Positions 26,173 through 34,540 of a stretch of 64,000 nucleotides of DNA are shown here, in pieces; the first letter of the stretch is position 1; each line of letters starts with the position of its first letter. This DNA is from Lichenicoccus sp963693035. GTDB taxonomy: Bacteria; Pseudomonadota; Alphaproteobacteria; Acetobacterales; Acetobacteraceae. The position numbers and the translations under genes were made by a program. A model generated the notes under the pieces. It made no database searches. It worked only from the letters and a program-made list of their open reading frames with translations, and was not told the DNA's origin. Location: assembly GCA_963693035.2 (NCBI GenBank), contig CAXMMQ010000010.1, positions 124,001-188,000 of the forward strand, in the 5' to 3' direction.

Positions 26173-27494
26173 GACTGGATCCGGCACCCGGTGCGACGCT
26201 CGCGGCCCCGACGTCGTCGACCGCGCCACCGCTGCCACGACCGCCCGCCGCGCCGCGCAGCGTGAATGCCGAGATCCGGGGCGTGCGCGAAGAGCTCAAC
26301 GCGGCGCGCGACGAGCAGGTCGCGCGTGTCGTCGCCCTGGTGGATGCCATGCCCGACCGGGGTGCCGCGGATGCGCTGGTGGCGCCGCTGCGGGGACGCC
26401 TCGCGGTCCTGCGCCCGGGCCGGCCATTTAACTTCACCCGGCTGCTGTTCACGCCGATCGATCCGGTGATCGTGCCGCCGATGGCCTGGCGCCGCGGCGA
26501 TGCGACCGTCCCGCGCCATACCCTGAACGCTCTCGCCGCCATCGTCCGGAGCGGCATGGGCGACCGCGCGTGCAGCATCGACGAAGCCCTGGCACGGCGA
26601 ACCGGCCCGAGCCTCGGCGACGGCGCGAACGCGATCAGGGAACTCGGCCACCTCGTCTGGCCCGAGGCCGCGACGATCCTGGCGCGGGCGGGCGTGCCGG
26701 ACGGCTGGCTGCAGCAGACCAGCCTGTCGGATGCGGATTTTCTGCTGCTCGCCCTCACCGCGTCTGGTCTGCTCGGCTTGGCGCTCGACCGGCAGGTCCT
26801 GGCCGGCCAGATCCAGGACCAGGGCGTGCCGGAGCCGAGGACGCTCTCGCGCGTGGTGACGAACTCGCTGTCCGGGCAGCCGGACATGGCGGCAATGGCG
26901 GTCGGGCTGCTGCTCGTCGACACTCCGCGCCCTGACCTGATGCTGCAGGCGGTGGACGCGCACGCGGCAGTGCTGGGACAGGCGGCATCCGCCCCGACAG
27001 AGCGCGCCGTCGACTTCGCGATGCAGCACGCGCAGGCGCTGATCACCGCACCCTCCGATCTTCCACGCGGCCTGCAGGCGCTGCGCGAGGGCATGCTGCT
27101 GATCAAGGCGCTGGAGGCACGCTCCTGGCAGGGCGGGGATCGCAGGGCGCAGATCCGGCAGCTTCGCATGGCCACCTCCGAAAGTTGCCGCGACAGCTTC
27201 GTGCGCACGATCAACGCCCAGTTGCTGGCGCCGCTCAGGGCGTTGTCGGCGATGCCGGGCGACATCCAGGTTCTGCGGCTGGAACGCGTCGCACGCGACC
27301 TGCGGGATCTCGAACTGGTAGGACGCAGGCTCGGCAACAGCCCGGTCTATGCCACCGACCTGCAGGGTGCTGCCGCCTGCGTCAGGGCCACGACGCTGCT
27401 GACGCTCGCCGACCGCGTGCGCCTCGTCGAGCTGCTGGCCGGAACAGATGTCGCAATGGGCCTGCTGCGCGAGACCGACCGCGCCGCCGGCTGA
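26169..27494 (+). CDS. Unknown 441-aa protein, second gene of an unrecognised two-gene unit
   Basis: Starts at GTG 26169, overlapping the stop of the first gene (GTGA). After a Pro/Ala-rich linker (residues 1-31) come a helical stretch (IRGVREELNAARDEQVARVV) and the most distinctive motif, FNFTRLLFTPIDPVIVPP at about residues 86-103. The rest is helical (ALTASGLLGLALDRQVLAGQ; QLLAPLRALSAMPGDIQVL). No membrane spans or known catalytic motif. The open frame continues upstream to 25065, but that part is an arginine-rich shadow of the first gene. Function unknown. Confidence 0.7.
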   Translation: MRLDPAPGATLAAPTSSTAPPLPRPPAAPRSVNAEIRGVREELNAARDEQVARVVALVDAMPDRGAADALVAPLRGRLAVLRPGRPFNFTRLLFTPIDPVIVPPMAWRRGDATVPRHTLNALAAIVRSGMGDRACSIDEALARRTGPSLGDGANAIRELGHLVWPEAATILARAGVPDGWLQQTSLSDADFLLLALTASGLLGLALDRQVLAGQIQDQGVPEPRTLSRVVTNSLSGQPDMAAMAVGLLLVDTPRPDLMLQAVDAHAAVLGQAASAPTERAVDFAMQHAQALITAPSDLPRGLQALREGMLLIKALEARSWQGGDRRAQIRQLRMATSESCRDSFVRTINAQLLAPLRALSAMPGDIQVLRLERVARDLRDLELVGRRLGNSPVYATDLQGAAACVRATTLLTLADRVRLVELLAGTDVAMGLLRETDRAAG

Positions 27495-27509
27495 TCGCGT
27501 CCGAAGGCC

Positions 27510-28502
27510 CTACGCACCCGTCGTGTTGAGATACAGCGCATAGACCGACGTGCTGGCCGCCATGAACAGCCGGTGCCCCTTGCGGCCGCCGAAGCACAGG
27601 TTCGCGCAGGTCTCCGGCAGGTGCACCTTGCCAATCGGGGTGCCATCCGACGCATAGCAGCGCACCCCGTCCTCGTCCGGGTCGGCCCAGCCCATGCTGC
27701 ACCAGACATTGCCTGCATGGTCGGTCCGCAACCCGTCGGTGAAGCCGGGCGCGAAATCCTCGGCAAACACCCGCCCACGATGCAGGCGGCCGTCCGCCAC
27801 CTCGAACACCCGGATATGCGCCGGCCCGCCATGCGTGATGCCGCTATCGACGACATAGAGCAGCGTCTCGTCGGGGGAAAAGGCGAGGCCGTTCGGGCGG
27901 ACGAAATCGTCGGCGACCACGCTCGCCTGCCCGGTCGCGGGATCGAGGCGATAGACATGCCGAGGCAGCTCCGCATCCGCGGCGTGGCCCTCGTAGGGAC
28001 CGTCGATGCCGTATCCCGGGTCGGTGAACCAGACCGCGCCGTCCGATGCCACGACGATGTCGTTCGGCGCGTTCAGCCGCCTGCCGTGGAAGCTGTCCAT
28101 CAGCACGGTGATGCGCCCGTCCGGCTCGGTGCGGGTGACACGCCGCGCGTCGTGCTCGCAGGTGACGAGCCGCCCCTGCCGGTCGCGCGTGTTGCCGTTC
28201 GAATGATGGCTGTGCGCGCGAAAAACGCTGACATGCCCGTCATCCTCGAGCCAGCGCATGATCCGGTTGTTCGGGATGTCGCTCCACAGCAGGTAGCCGC
28301 CATCGGCGAAATAGACCGGCCCCTCCGCCCAGCGGAAGCCGGTGGCGATCCGCTCGATGGCGGCATTGCCCTGGCGCGCGGTGAACCGCTTATCGAGCGC
28401 TTCCACCGCGGCACTCGGATAGCGCGTGCCCGGCAGGTTGCCGAGCGGCAGCGGCGCGTGCTGGCCGAAGGGCTGGTGGCCCGGCTGCGTCGTCCAGTTC
28501 AT
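27510..28502 (-). CDS. SMP-30/gluconolactonase family sugar lactonase
   Basis: Six-bladed beta-propeller hydrolase of 330 residues. Metal ligands typical of the family are visible: Glu in FRWAEGPVYF, Asn in RLNAPNDIVV, and Asp in LYVVDSGITHG. It opens sugar-acid lactones. It is the last gene of the seven-gene minus-strand operon that begins with the sugar-binding protein at 34453, directly after an SDR dehydrogenase; dehydrogenase plus lactonase is the usual pair for oxidative, non-phosphorylating sugar breakdown. Confidence 0.88.
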   Translation of the reverse strand: MNWTTQPGHQPFGQHAPLPLGNLPGTRYPSAAVEALDKRFTARQGNAAIERIATGFRWAEGPVYFADGGYLLWSDIPNNRIMRWLEDDGHVSVFRAHSHHSNGNTRDRQGRLVTCEHDARRVTRTEPDGRITVLMDSFHGRRLNAPNDIVVASDGAVWFTDPGYGIDGPYEGHAADAELPRHVYRLDPATGQASVVADDFVRPNGLAFSPDETLLYVVDSGITHGGPAHIRVFEVADGRLHRGRVFAEDFAPGFTDGLRTDHAGNVWCSMGWADPDEDGVRCYASDGTPIGKVHLPETCANLCFGGRKGHRLFMAASTSVYALYLNTTGA

Positions 28503-28515
28503 CCGTTGGTCTCCC

Positions 28516-29289
28516 CTACTGCGCCAGGTAGCCGCCATCGACCGGCAGCACCACGCCGGTGATGAACGAGGCGGCATCCGATGCCAGGAACAGGATCGCC
28601 TGCGCGACCTCGTCCGGTCGGCCCAGGCGTGCCATCGGATGCATCGCCTTGATGGCGGTCACGTACTCGTCCGAGAGCTTCTTCACCGCCTCGGTCGCGA
28701 TCGTTCCCGGCGCCACCGCATTCACCCGGATGCCGCGCGTGGCCAGCTCGACCGCCAGGTGCTTGGTGATCCCGGAGGCCACGAACTTCGCCGGCCCATA
28801 CACCGCCTGCCCCTTCTGCCCGGCCTCGCCGGAGATCGAGGACAGGCAGACGATCGCGCCGCCGCCGGTCCCGAGCATCGCCTCGGCGGCGAACTTGCAG
28901 GTCAGGAACATCCCCCGCCCGTCGACCGCCATGACATGGTCGAAATCCTCCGCCGTCGCGGTCAGCAGATCCAGCTCCGGGATGATCCCGGCATTGGCGA
29001 CCAGCACGTCGAGGCGTCCGAAGCCATCCACCGCCGCCTGGATCATCGCGCGCGCGTCATCCACCTTCGACACGTCGCCCACCACCACGCGCACCTCGAT
29101 CCCGGCTGCCGCGATCACCGCCCGCAGGCTCTCGAGACGCCCCGCATCGACGTCGTTGATCACCAGCCTGGCGCCCTCGGCCGCGAACAGCAGCGCGGTC
29201 GCCCGGCCGATCCCTTTGGATGCGCCGGTCACGACAACGGCGCGGCCCTTCATGCGGCCGTGCCCGGCGGCGACGGTTTCTGTACTCAT
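28516..29289 (-). CDS. SDR family oxidoreductase (probable sugar dehydrogenase)
   Basis: Classical short-chain dehydrogenase: cofactor loop TGASKGIGRA at residues 21-30, NDVDAGR after the second strand (NAD preferred because of the Asp), NAGIIPE, catalytic Ser in CLSSISG and YGPAKFVASG with Tyr and Lys. The C-terminal VLPVDGGYLAQ is standard. ATG 29289 has GGAG nine bases before it; an ATG at 29307 overlaps the upstream stop. By context it oxidises the sugar imported by this operon, feeding the SMP-30 lactonase. L-rhamnose or a similar aldose is conceivable but unproven. Confidence 0.88.
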   Translation of the reverse strand: MSTETVAAGHGRMKGRAVVVTGASKGIGRATALLFAAEGARLVINDVDAGRLESLRAVIAAAGIEVRVVVGDVSKVDDARAMIQAAVDGFGRLDVLVANAGIIPELDLLTATAEDFDHVMAVDGRGMFLTCKFAAEAMLGTGGGAIVCLSSISGEAGQKGQAVYGPAKFVASGITKHLAVELATRGIRVNAVAPGTIATEAVKKLSDEYVTAIKAMHPMARLGRPDEVAQAILFLASDAASFITGVVLPVDGGYLAQ

Positions 29290-29303
29290 GTGCCGATCTC
29301 CAG

Positions 29304-29888
29304 TCATTCGAGGTTCGTGTGCCGCGCCCGCATCGCGTCCTCGGTCTCGCCGAGACGCTGGGCGAGCAGCCCCACCAGGTATTCCGACAGCATGAACAGC
29401 ATGCCCTCGAAGGCGCTGCCCATCGTGAAGGCTGACGGATCGCTCGACGCGCGGGCCATCGTGCGCGCCGGCATCAGCAGCACCAGGTCGGCATGGCTTC
29501 GCAACGGTGCCGCAGGCTCCGCCGTCAGCAGGACGGTCCGCGCCCCGGCGGCATGGGCGATGCGCATCAGCGAGGCGGTGCTCTCCAGCGCGCCCGGCCC
29601 CGCCGCCACCACCAGCAGGTCACCGGTTTCCAGCGCCGGCGTCGTCATCTCGCCCACCTGGCTCGCCTGCAGGCCGAGATGGAACAGCCGCATGGTCAGC
29701 GCCCGCATCATCAGGCCCTCGCGGCCGAGCGCATGCAGGGCGATGCGCCGCGCGCCCAGCAGCTCGTCGATGAGGCCGTGCAGCGCCCCGGCGCTGATCA
29801 CGCCGGCGATGCTCCTGAGCTCGTCGCTCGCATTGTCCAGCCAGCGAACGAAACCAGGATCAGGTGTCATGGGGTCCTGGGTCATCAC
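29304..29888 (-). CDS. SIS-domain sugar isomerase (6-phospho-3-hexuloisomerase-like)
   Basis: A 194-residue single SIS domain: IALHALGREGLMMRALTMRLFHLG binds the phosphosugar region, followed by TGDLLVVAAGPG and a C-terminal AFEGMLFMLSEYLVGLL helix. Layout and length resemble HxlB-type hexuloisomerases. Its ATG overlaps the stop of the upstream permease. Presence of a phosphosugar isomerase beside an SDR and a lactonase is unusual, because these act on free sugars; it may handle a second, phosphorylated product. Confidence 0.8.
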   Translation of the reverse strand: MMTQDPMTPDPGFVRWLDNASDELRSIAGVISAGALHGLIDELLGARRIALHALGREGLMMRALTMRLFHLGLQASQVGEMTTPALETGDLLVVAAGPGALESTASLMRIAHAAGARTVLLTAEPAAPLRSHADLVLLMPARTMARASSDPSAFTMGSAFEGMLFMLSEYLVGLLAQRLGETEDAMRARHTNLE

Positions 29889-30919
29889 GAAATACCTGCT
29901 GTCGGAGGAATGATCCGCCTGCGAGCGGGCTGGCGCTGGCGCAGGACGCCGAGGCCGGCAATTCCCACCAGCGTCACGCCCCAGATCGTGAGCGTCAGGA
30001 ATTCGCTCAGGCCGAGCAGGTTAAAGCCGGTCGAGATCAACTGCAGGATGGCGAGCGCGATCAGCAGCCCGCTCACCTTGCCGAAGCCTCCGGACGGGTC
30101 CACCCCGCCAAGCACCGCCGCCAGCACCGTCACCAGCAGGAAGCTCTCCCCGTAGGCGGCGTTCGCCGAGTTGAAGCGCGCCATCATGATCACCCCCGCA
30201 AGCCCCGCCAGCAGGCCGGAGAGAACGTAGATGCGCACCAGCACCCAGCGCGTATCGACGCCCGAGTAGCGCACTGCGGCGATGTTGGAGCCGATCATCG
30301 CAATCAGGTTGCCGAACGGCGAGCGGTTGAGCATGACCGCGACCGGCCAGGCGATCAGCAGCAGGATCAGCAGCGGCACCGGGATGCCGAGCAGGTTGGC
30401 GTTGCCGAGATATAGCACCAGCGGCGGAAATCCGGAGATCACCCCGCCATGCGTCAGGCCGACGCTGAGCCCCTTGATCATCGTCATGGTGCCGAGCGTG
30501 GTCAGGATCGGCGACACGTCGAGATAGGCGATGATGACGCCGTTGATCGCCCCGATCAGCGCCGCCACCAGCAGTCCGCAACACAGTGCTGCGACCTGGA
30601 GCGCAATCGCGAGCGCACCGCCGTCCGCGGGGATATGCGTCAGCAGATAGGCCGACACCAGGGCGCTGAAATCGGCGACCGCGATGATCGAGAGATCGAG
30701 CCCGCCGGACAGCAGCGCCACCATCATCGCCAGCGACAGCAGCCCGAGTTGCGGCACCTGCAGCGCCATCGCCCGCAGCGTGCCGAGCCGGAACAGCGGC
30801 GCGCCGACCACCGAGCCGAACAGCAGCACCAGCACCAAGAACAGGATCAGCAGCACCCGGTTCGTCGCGCTGATCCGCACCGGCCGCCGGGCGGCGATCG
30901 GGAGGGCAGTCGCACTCAT
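29885..30919 (-). CDS. RbsC-type sugar ABC transporter permease (second)
   Basis: About ten membrane segments in 344 residues; the family pattern GGLDLSIIAVADFSAL (residues 68-83) and AVLGGVDPSGGFGKV near 287-301 mark it as a carbohydrate-uptake-type 2 permease. It overlaps the preceding permease gene by four bases and the SIS gene by four bases, so it is in the middle of the operon. The two different permeases probably form a heterodimer. Confidence 0.9.
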   Translation of the reverse strand: MSATALPIAARRPVRISATNRVLLILFLVLVLLFGSVVGAPLFRLGTLRAMALQVPQLGLLSLAMMVALLSGGLDLSIIAVADFSALVSAYLLTHIPADGGALAIALQVAALCCGLLVAALIGAINGVIIAYLDVSPILTTLGTMTMIKGLSVGLTHGGVISGFPPLVLYLGNANLLGIPVPLLILLLIAWPVAVMLNRSPFGNLIAMIGSNIAAVRYSGVDTRWVLVRIYVLSGLLAGLAGVIMMARFNSANAAYGESFLLVTVLAAVLGGVDPSGGFGKVSGLLIALAILQLISTGFNLLGLSEFLTLTIWGVTLVGIAGLGVLRQRQPARRRIIPPTAGIS

Positions 30920-31932
30920 GACGCCGCCGCGGCGGGCGCATCGCCCGAGATCACCCGGCGCATCGAGGCGCGCTGCCGGCGACGCTCCAGGGAGATCGTC
31001 GAGACCGCCACCAGGATCACCGCGCCGTCGAAGAACTGCGTCCAGTATGACGACACCCCGAGCAGGATGAGGCCGTTCTCCATGCTGGCCAGCACCGCGA
31101 CGCCGAGGATCGCTCCCAGCACCGTCCCCTGCCCGCCGGTCAGGCTGGCGCCACCGAGCACGACGGCCGCCAGCACGTTCAGCTCGCGCCCGACCAGCAC
31201 GTTCGGCGCCACCGATTGCGCGAGCTGCGCCTGCGCCAGCGACGCGAGACCCGCGATGAAGCCCATATAGCCGTAGACGATGAGGTTGAGCCGCCAGGCA
31301 TTGAAACCGACCCGCGCCGCCGCCTCCGCATTGCCACCGAGCGCATAGATCTGCCGTCCGATGCTGGTCCGGTTGAGCAGCAGCCAGGACAGGCCGAAGC
31401 AGACGAACAGGCCGATGATCTGCGCGTTCAGCACGTACGGGTTCTGGTCGCTGTCGGTGAATACCACCCAGGAGAACGCATTCAGGAACCAGTCCGGCAT
31501 GTTGAAGAGCTGGTTGCCGTGGCTGAGGAACATCAGCAGCCCGAAATAGATGTTCAGCATGGCGATCGACACGATGATGCTGGAGATCCTCAGCGTGCTG
31601 ATCAGCATCGCATTGACCACCCCCAGCAGCGTGCCGATCCCGAGCCCGACGGCGAACAGCATGAGCCAGCCGCCATGGAAATGCATGACCGACACCAGCG
31701 CCACATACTGCGCCACCGATGCGATCGCGGTGAACGAGATGTCGATGCCGCCCGACACCAGCACCACCAGCAGCCCGGCCGCCAGCATGCCGGAAAACGC
31801 GTAGGAGGTCAGCAGGTCGAGCCCGTTCTGCAAGGTCAGGAAGCGGCGGCTGGACACCGACAGCGCCGCAACGAGTGCCACGGTCGCAATCAGCAGCCGG
31901 AATTCGTGCGTGCGCCGGAACGCCTTAAGCAT
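30916..31932 (-). CDS. RbsC-type sugar ABC transporter permease (first)
   Basis: 338 residues with about ten hydrophobic segments. VSGGIDISFTAIASVAQYV (about 60-78) and VVLGGASLTGGQGTVLGAIL (about 262-281) are the family signatures. It follows the ATPase gene with an eight-base overlap and precedes the second permease with a four-base overlap. Partner of the ATPase at 31925 and the binding protein at 33443. Confidence 0.9.
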   Translation of the reverse strand: MLKAFRRTHEFRLLIATVALVAALSVSSRRFLTLQNGLDLLTSYAFSGMLAAGLLVVLVSGGIDISFTAIASVAQYVALVSVMHFHGGWLMLFAVGLGIGTLLGVVNAMLISTLRISSIIVSIAMLNIYFGLLMFLSHGNQLFNMPDWFLNAFSWVVFTDSDQNPYVLNAQIIGLFVCFGLSWLLLNRTSIGRQIYALGGNAEAAARVGFNAWRLNLIVYGYMGFIAGLASLAQAQLAQSVAPNVLVGRELNVLAAVVLGGASLTGGQGTVLGAILGVAVLASMENGLILLGVSSYWTQFFDGAVILVAVSTISLERRRQRASMRRVISGDAPAAAAS

Positions 31933-33406
31933 CGACCGCCTGCCTCAACGCCGCCTCAGAGCTGTGCGCCGGCACGAACTCCCGGGTGAGCCGGCCGTCC
32001 CGCATGATCAGCACGCGGTCGCTATGATAGAACACCTCGGGTACCTCGTCCGAGATCAGGATCACCGCGAGACCCTTTTCGGCCAGCCCGCGGACAATGG
32101 CATAGATGCCGTCCTTGGCAGCGATATCCACGCCCACCGTCGGGCTGTCGAGGATCAGCAGGCTCGGTGACGTCGCCAGCCACTTCGCCAGGACCACGCG
32201 CTGCTGGTTGCCGCCCGAAAGCGTGCGCACCGCATTCTCGGTGTCGGTCACCTTGATGCCAAGCTCGCCCACCCAACACGAAACGGTCTGCTGCCGGCGC
32301 CGCTCCGCCACCAGCCCGAAGCGCTCGGCAAGGTCGCCCAACACCGCGAGCGTGATGTTCGACGAGATCGGCTGCTGCATCACCAGCCCCAGCGTCAGCC
32401 GGTCCTCCGACACGTAGGCGATGCCGTTCTCGATCGCCTCGCGGGTGTCGTGCCGGGTCAGGGTGCGTCCGCGCACGGCAATGCTGCCGGCGTCCGGCAC
32501 GTTCATGCCGAACAGCGACAAGGCGAGCTCGGTGCGCCCCGAGCCGAGCCGGCCGATGATGCCCAGCGTCTCGCCCGTGCGCACCTCGAAGTCGATGTCG
32601 CGATAGTCGCCGGCGCGCGACAGGTTGCGCACCGAGAGCACGGTGTCGCCCGGCGCGTCCCGCACGGCGCGCGCGATATAGTCGAAACTCTTGCCGGTCA
32701 TCAGCTCGCCGAGCCGCCGGCTGGTCATGTCGGATGCCGCGTAGGTGCCTACCTTTTCGCCGTTGCGAAGCACGGTGACGCGGTCGGCAATCTCCAGCAC
32801 CTCATCGAGGCGGTGGCTGACGAACATCACCGCGATGCCGCGTTGCCGTAGTTCGTGCGCCAGCGCCAGCAGGCTGTCCACCTCGCGCCGGGTCAGCGAG
32901 GCCGTCGGCTCGTCCATGATCACCAGCTTCGCGTCGGCCGCCAGCGCCCGGCAGATCGCGACCAACTGCCGCTGCGCGATCGGCAGGTCGGCCACAAAAG
33001 CGTCCGGATCGAGATCGACGCCGATGCGCCGGATCGCCGCCTCCGCTGTACGGCGGATGGCGCGCCAGTTCACAAGATGCACGCCGCGATGCAGCCCGGC
33101 GGCGATGTTCTCGGCCACCGTGAGGTTGGTGAACAGCGACAGGTCTTGGTAGATCACCTGGATGCCGCGCCGGATGCTCTCGCCCGGCGTCAGGCCATGC
33201 ACCGCCTCGCCGAGGATGCTGATCCGGCCACCGGTTTCGGGCGGCTGCACCCCCGAGATGATCTTGATCAGGGTGGACTTGCCCGACCCGTTCTCGCCGG
33301 CGAGGCAGTGGATCTCCCCAACCTCGACCGACAGGTCCACGTCGGCGAGGGCGCGCACGCCACCGAAGCGCTTCGAGATGCCCCGAAGCTCCAGGATCGC
33401 GCTCAT
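31925..33406 (-). CDS. Sugar ABC transporter ATP-binding protein (CUT2, double domain)
   Basis: Two fused nucleotide-binding domains in 493 residues. The first has Walker A GENGSGKSTLIK and Walker B LVIMDEPTASLT. The second has the CUT2-type altered loop GRLGSGRTELALSLFG, signature LSGGNQQRVVLAK and LLILDSPTVGVDIAAK, where Walker B reads DSP rather than DEP: the usual catalytic Glu is Ser, a change seen in some CUT2 second domains. Located directly downstream of the binding-protein gene. Confidence 0.92.
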   Translation of the reverse strand: MSAILELRGISKRFGGVRALADVDLSVEVGEIHCLAGENGSGKSTLIKIISGVQPPETGGRISILGEAVHGLTPGESIRRGIQVIYQDLSLFTNLTVAENIAAGLHRGVHLVNWRAIRRTAEAAIRRIGVDLDPDAFVADLPIAQRQLVAICRALAADAKLVIMDEPTASLTRREVDSLLALAHELRQRGIAVMFVSHRLDEVLEIADRVTVLRNGEKVGTYAASDMTSRRLGELMTGKSFDYIARAVRDAPGDTVLSVRNLSRAGDYRDIDFEVRTGETLGIIGRLGSGRTELALSLFGMNVPDAGSIAVRGRTLTRHDTREAIENGIAYVSEDRLTLGLVMQQPISSNITLAVLGDLAERFGLVAERRRQQTVSCWVGELGIKVTDTENAVRTLSGGNQQRVVLAKWLATSPSLLILDSPTVGVDIAAKDGIYAIVRGLAEKGLAVILISDEVPEVFYHSDRVLIMRDGRLTREFVPAHSSEAALRQAVDA

Positions 33407-33442
33407 GAGAGCCGCTTCAGCCGCCCAATCGGGCGCCTTCGG

Positions 33443-34453
33443 TCAAAGTCCCTGGGCGATCAGCCCGTCCACGGTCTGCTTGTTGATCGCCAGCGTGCGG
33501 TCCACGCTGATCAGGCGCCCCGGGACATCGACATGCGCCTTGCCGAGGCCGGGAATATCCATGCCGTCCTTGAACTCGGCCTTTTGCAGCGCCAGGCTGG
33601 CCACCGCGACCATCGCGTAGCCGGCATCCTTCGGGCTCCACACAAAGCATTCGCGCACCGAGCCATCCAGCAGCAGCGGCTTGACCTGCGACGGGATCGC
33701 GGTGCCAAGGATCGAGATCTTGCGCTGCAGGTGGCGCTGCCGGATCACGTTGCCGGCGCCGATCGCGCCGTTCGAGCCGAAGCCGATGACGCCGCGCACG
33801 TCCGGATAGGCCTGCAGCGTGTTGCGCATCACCTGCTCGGCGGTGTCCACCTCATCGGATCCCGGAAACCGCGTGGTCGCCAGCGCCATTTTCGGGTAGT
33901 GCGCCTGCTGGTAGGCGATCGCCGCATCGGCCCACTTGTTGTGCAGCGGCGTGGTCAGCGTCCCGACCATGATGATGTACTGGCCGTGCCCGCCCATGTT
34001 CTTCGCGAGCGCCTTCATCTGCGTCTCGCCGAACGCGGTGCTGTCGATCATCTCGACATCCCAGGTCCGGTTGTCCTGGTTCGGCCCCTCCTGGGTGATG
34101 ACAATGATGCCGGCCTCCTGCGCGCGCTGCAGCACCGGCCCCATCACCTTCACATCGAGCGGCACCAGCCCGATGACATTGACGCGCTTGGCGATCAGAT
34201 CCTCGACCATCGAGACCTGGGCTGCAGGATCGATATGGGCAGGCCCGGTCATCGTGGCATCGATGCCGAATTTCTTGCCACCCTCGGTGATGCCGTCGCT
34301 CAGCAGGTTGAACCACGGGATGCCGATGATCTTGGCGACCGTGACCATCTCCCCGGTCGCTGCATCGGCATCGCCCGACCATGCCAGCATTCCGGCCGCG
34401 GACACTGCCGCCATGCCCTTGAGGGCGTCCCGACGCTTCATCTCGTTCCCCAT
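33443..34453 (-). CDS. Periplasmic sugar-binding protein (AI-2/rhamnose-binding type)
   Basis: 336 residues; starts MGNEMKRRDALKGMAAVSAAG, a signal with a twin-arginine-like KRRDA segment, then a periplasmic-binding-protein type 1 fold (VAKIIGIPWFNLLSDGITEGGKKFGID; VNVIGLVPLDVKVMGPVLQ; GTLTTPLHNKWADAAI). The sequence recalls the LsrB/RhaS group that binds autoinducer-2 or rhamnose. ATG 34453 has AAGGGG six bases before it. First gene of the operon; a promoter is predicted at 34493-34521. Confidence 0.85.
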   Translation of the reverse strand: MGNEMKRRDALKGMAAVSAAGMLAWSGDADAATGEMVTVAKIIGIPWFNLLSDGITEGGKKFGIDATMTGPAHIDPAAQVSMVEDLIAKRVNVIGLVPLDVKVMGPVLQRAQEAGIIVITQEGPNQDNRTWDVEMIDSTAFGETQMKALAKNMGGHGQYIIMVGTLTTPLHNKWADAAIAYQQAHYPKMALATTRFPGSDEVDTAEQVMRNTLQAYPDVRGVIGFGSNGAIGAGNVIRQRHLQRKISILGTAIPSQVKPLLLDGSVRECFVWSPKDAGYAMVAVASLALQKAEFKDGMDIPGLGKAHVDVPGRLISVDRTLAINKQTVDGLIAQGL

Positions 34454-34492
34454 TGCAGCCCCTTCGTGAAGCCGGGGGTCTGTCGGGAAGGG

Positions 34493-34521
34493 ATCATCTG
34501 GCAATCGGCGCGGCTTGTAAA
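34493..34521 (-). promoter_or_regulatory. Predicted promoter of the sugar ABC operon (TTTACA-N17-GATGAT)
   Basis: On the minus strand TTTACA (34521-34516) is followed, after exactly 17 bases, by GATGAT (34498-34493), 40 bases before the ATG of the binding-protein gene. A perfect 12-bp dyad CCGGGCGCCCGG lies immediately upstream of the -35 box (34522-34533) and could be a regulator half-site pair. Confidence 0.4.
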
Positions 34522-34540
34522 CCGGGCGCCCGGCAGGTGG

